A stretch of DNA of 64,000 nucleotides from Coprinopsis marcescibilis. Taxonomy: Eukaryota > Basidiomycota > Agaricomycetes > Agaricales > Psathyrellaceae. The first letter of the stretch is position 1. The number at the start of each line of letters is the position of its first letter. The stretch spans positions 1 through 64,000 of the forward strand of contig ML210321.1 in NCBI GenBank assembly GCA_004369085.1. Direction: 5' to 3'. Shown piece by piece: positions 62,162 through 64,000 of the stretch. Position numbers and translations under genes: made by a program. The notes below the pieces were generated by a model that had not been told where the DNA came from, ran no database searches, and worked only from the letters and a program-made list of their open reading frames with translations.

Positions 62162-64000
62162 GAGGATATGACGTAGTAGTTTTTTCTATTTTAGTTATAG
62201 ATAACGGATGGAACTTATCGATAAATATCGATAAGAGATAAGGATTAGATATAAATATTTACCTAAACAGGTAGTTGTATATTAGTTTCGATCTCGTTTC
62301 TCTTTTGTAACTCGATAGTTTACGAATAAGACTTTTGTTAGTCTTCTTGTCGACGGATCGTCTCACTCGAACACTCTTGAAACTCAATCGTTTTGACGTT
62401 AGTTCGTCTCGACTCTCTCGACCAACTCGCTCGTCTCGACGATCCATCGTCTTGACTCTATCGTGAACTATCAACGAACAACTAAGGCGTATCATTCGCC
62501 TTGCATCGTAACAGACGTGGCCCATCAAAAATTATGTTACATAATCACGGAGACTTTCCGCAGGCACGAGTACACAAGCAAGATCTACATCGGCTTCGAA
62601 TTGACCTTGATACATCTATCAAGAAGTTTCAGGTATGTTCTATCTCTGGTTTGCATCGGTTGATCTCCCTTTGACATGGGCTTCAGAACTCCAATCTACT
62701 TCAGCTCCAGGTTGGCCTGAAGCGCATTGAAGCGAAAATAGGTATGTGCTTGACCATACATGAGAACCATATGAGTGCATCCTGAGTAAAAAAATAGACC
62801 GATCAGCGTTGCAGCGTTAGCTACACTCCTGGACCACCCCGACGTTAGTGGGACTCAAGCGGAGTACTTTCCAGGCAGCCGAGACACCTCGATCAAGGAG
62901 AAGAGTTGTTGTTGAGGAATTCTTTTAGTATTAGCTGAATGACTTGGACCGTAGTTAACATTCCATTTACCCAGTGCATTCACTGTGAACTGCTCTTGTT
63001 GGGTGCCGCCAGCTAGCTGCCCGCTGCTCACCAGTACCTCGGTTTTATTAAATCCAAAGATAAAGCCACTATGTAGGGAGATCAAAACATCTTTTCTCCA
63101 TTCAAAAGCGTAAGAAACACCCCCGAGGATCATATACTCGGATATAATGATAACTTGGTTGTGACTATTGTGCTGGCAGGCAATGTACTCGTGGGTCACA
63201 AAAGTGACGGTAAGCTGATTTTTTGTATATAACTTGCAAACTACACCAGCTATTGATACTAAACCCTGAGATATTATAGATGTCCTGTCCTTTGGTAGAC
63301 TTGTCAAGTATCTCAGTATTTGGGCAATTTGAGACCAAGTTATAGCCAAGTTATATATAATATTACATTTCAGTGCTAAAATTATCTCACTCATATGAAC
63401 TCCCTTCAGGCTGAAATTTAGTGCACATGTAGTATCAGGTTGGGTATATGCACATGTAAAATCTAAGAAATATTGGCCCCATATATCAGTCTGTATGTAG
63501 GCTGCAGTATGGCCATTTTGAAGCTCTTGATGGTGATTCACACAGTTTATAGGGTAAATTCATGAAAATGTGATAGCTGTACCATCTGAACAGACAAAGC
63601 AGCCACTCTGAGATTTTTATGGCATGCTTGGAGATCATATATGTGTGTCTTGCTGGAATATCAAATCCTAATACAATCTCAGTCCTGAGTTATGGTCTTA
63701 CACCAAAACAAGAATTCTTACATCAAAGCTTGCAGTTTTGATGAATTTCCAAGTTTTGGAGCTCAAAATGCCCATACAGCAACACAAACCACTCTAGCCA
63801 AATTCCATGTTATTAGCTCTCATCATTGTGCAACTATTCACAAAAAACTGTCAAAAATTGGGTTACCATCACTTTTGCTACCCACGAGTATTCAACTGCA
63901 GAAAAGGTTACCAGAGGATTAAAAAAGTCAGAAGAACAGTGTCATAGGGTGAGCGAAAGTGGGGTAATTTGTATGTGAGGGTCAGGTGGTGGTGCTATGA
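62162..64000. other. AT-rich, probably transposon-derived window end
   Basis: Begins AT-rich (ATCGATAAATATCGATAAG near 62218-62238), followed by a stretch dense in TCTCG/CTCGA (62280-62470). No confident gene. A 228-codon open frame on the minus strand (62855-63541) has a large share of Ile, Ser and Gln, no known motif and no clear splice sites; its length without stops in AT-rich DNA is unexpected and may mark a transposon ORF or chance. Terminal repeats were not found before the window edge. Confidence 0.4.

Overview
The window comes from a filamentous basidiomycete, most likely a wood- or litter-associated Agaricomycete. Genes are dense and cut by many short (about 45-75 bp) introns. The content fits such a fungus: a secreted AA9 polysaccharide monooxygenase with a CBM1 cellulose-binding tail, a DUF6534-type membrane protein, a GH16 SKN1/KRE6 wall protein, an ENA-type sodium ATPase, an aryl-alcohol-dehydrogenase-type reductase, DASH subunit Dam1 and short CaaX peptides that look like mating-pheromone precursors. 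All identifications come from reading motifs; no database search was run, and every splice model was drawn by hand.

Layout. 0.8-6.3 kb: SKN1/KRE6 and a seven-helix DUF6534-type protein, both on the minus strand. 9.1-13.4 kb: ENA-type P-ATPase. 14.05 kb: an intron-containing tRNA-Glu(CTC). 14.6-17.5 kb: two copies of a small protein family that I call NTF2-like by inference. 18.0-19.4 kb: AA9 LPMO. 21.5-22.2 kb: small secreted cysteine-rich protein. 22.7-24.7 kb: an MDR oxidoreductase gene broken by a 732-bp element with inverted ends and a TA duplication. 25.2-27.6 kb: MFS transporter. 28.7-30.2 kb: SMP3 GPI mannosyltransferase. 30.4-37.0 kb: full-length ABCC transporter. 37.9-41.6 kb: SYG1-type SPX-EXS protein. 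42.9-52.5 kb: accessory stretch holding four more NTF2-like copies (one intact, three decayed), two near-identical CaaX-peptide genes and the aldo-keto reductase. 52.9-55.9 kb: DAM1, and divergent from it a glutamine-synthetase-fold enzyme. 57.2-59.4 kb: Ran1-like protein kinase. 60.1-60.9 kb: an unrecognised multi-exon gene. 61.4-64.0 kb: a decayed Tc1/mariner transposase followed by AT-rich sequence without a gene I can support.

How it fits together. Housekeeping genes (wall glucan, ion export, GPI anchor, phosphate sensing/export, kinetochore) are interleaved with lineage-specific genes. The accessory parts are the most informative. An NTF2-like family of six copies shares a conserved 11-nt micro-exon and shows all stages of decay. 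Two 57-residue peptides each carry two near-identical lipopeptide cores ending in CVIA and CTIA. The LPMO has Phe where nearly all AA9 enzymes have the axial copper-site Tyr. Several introns start with GC instead of GT. I see no sign of a secondary-metabolite cluster, and nothing prokaryotic.
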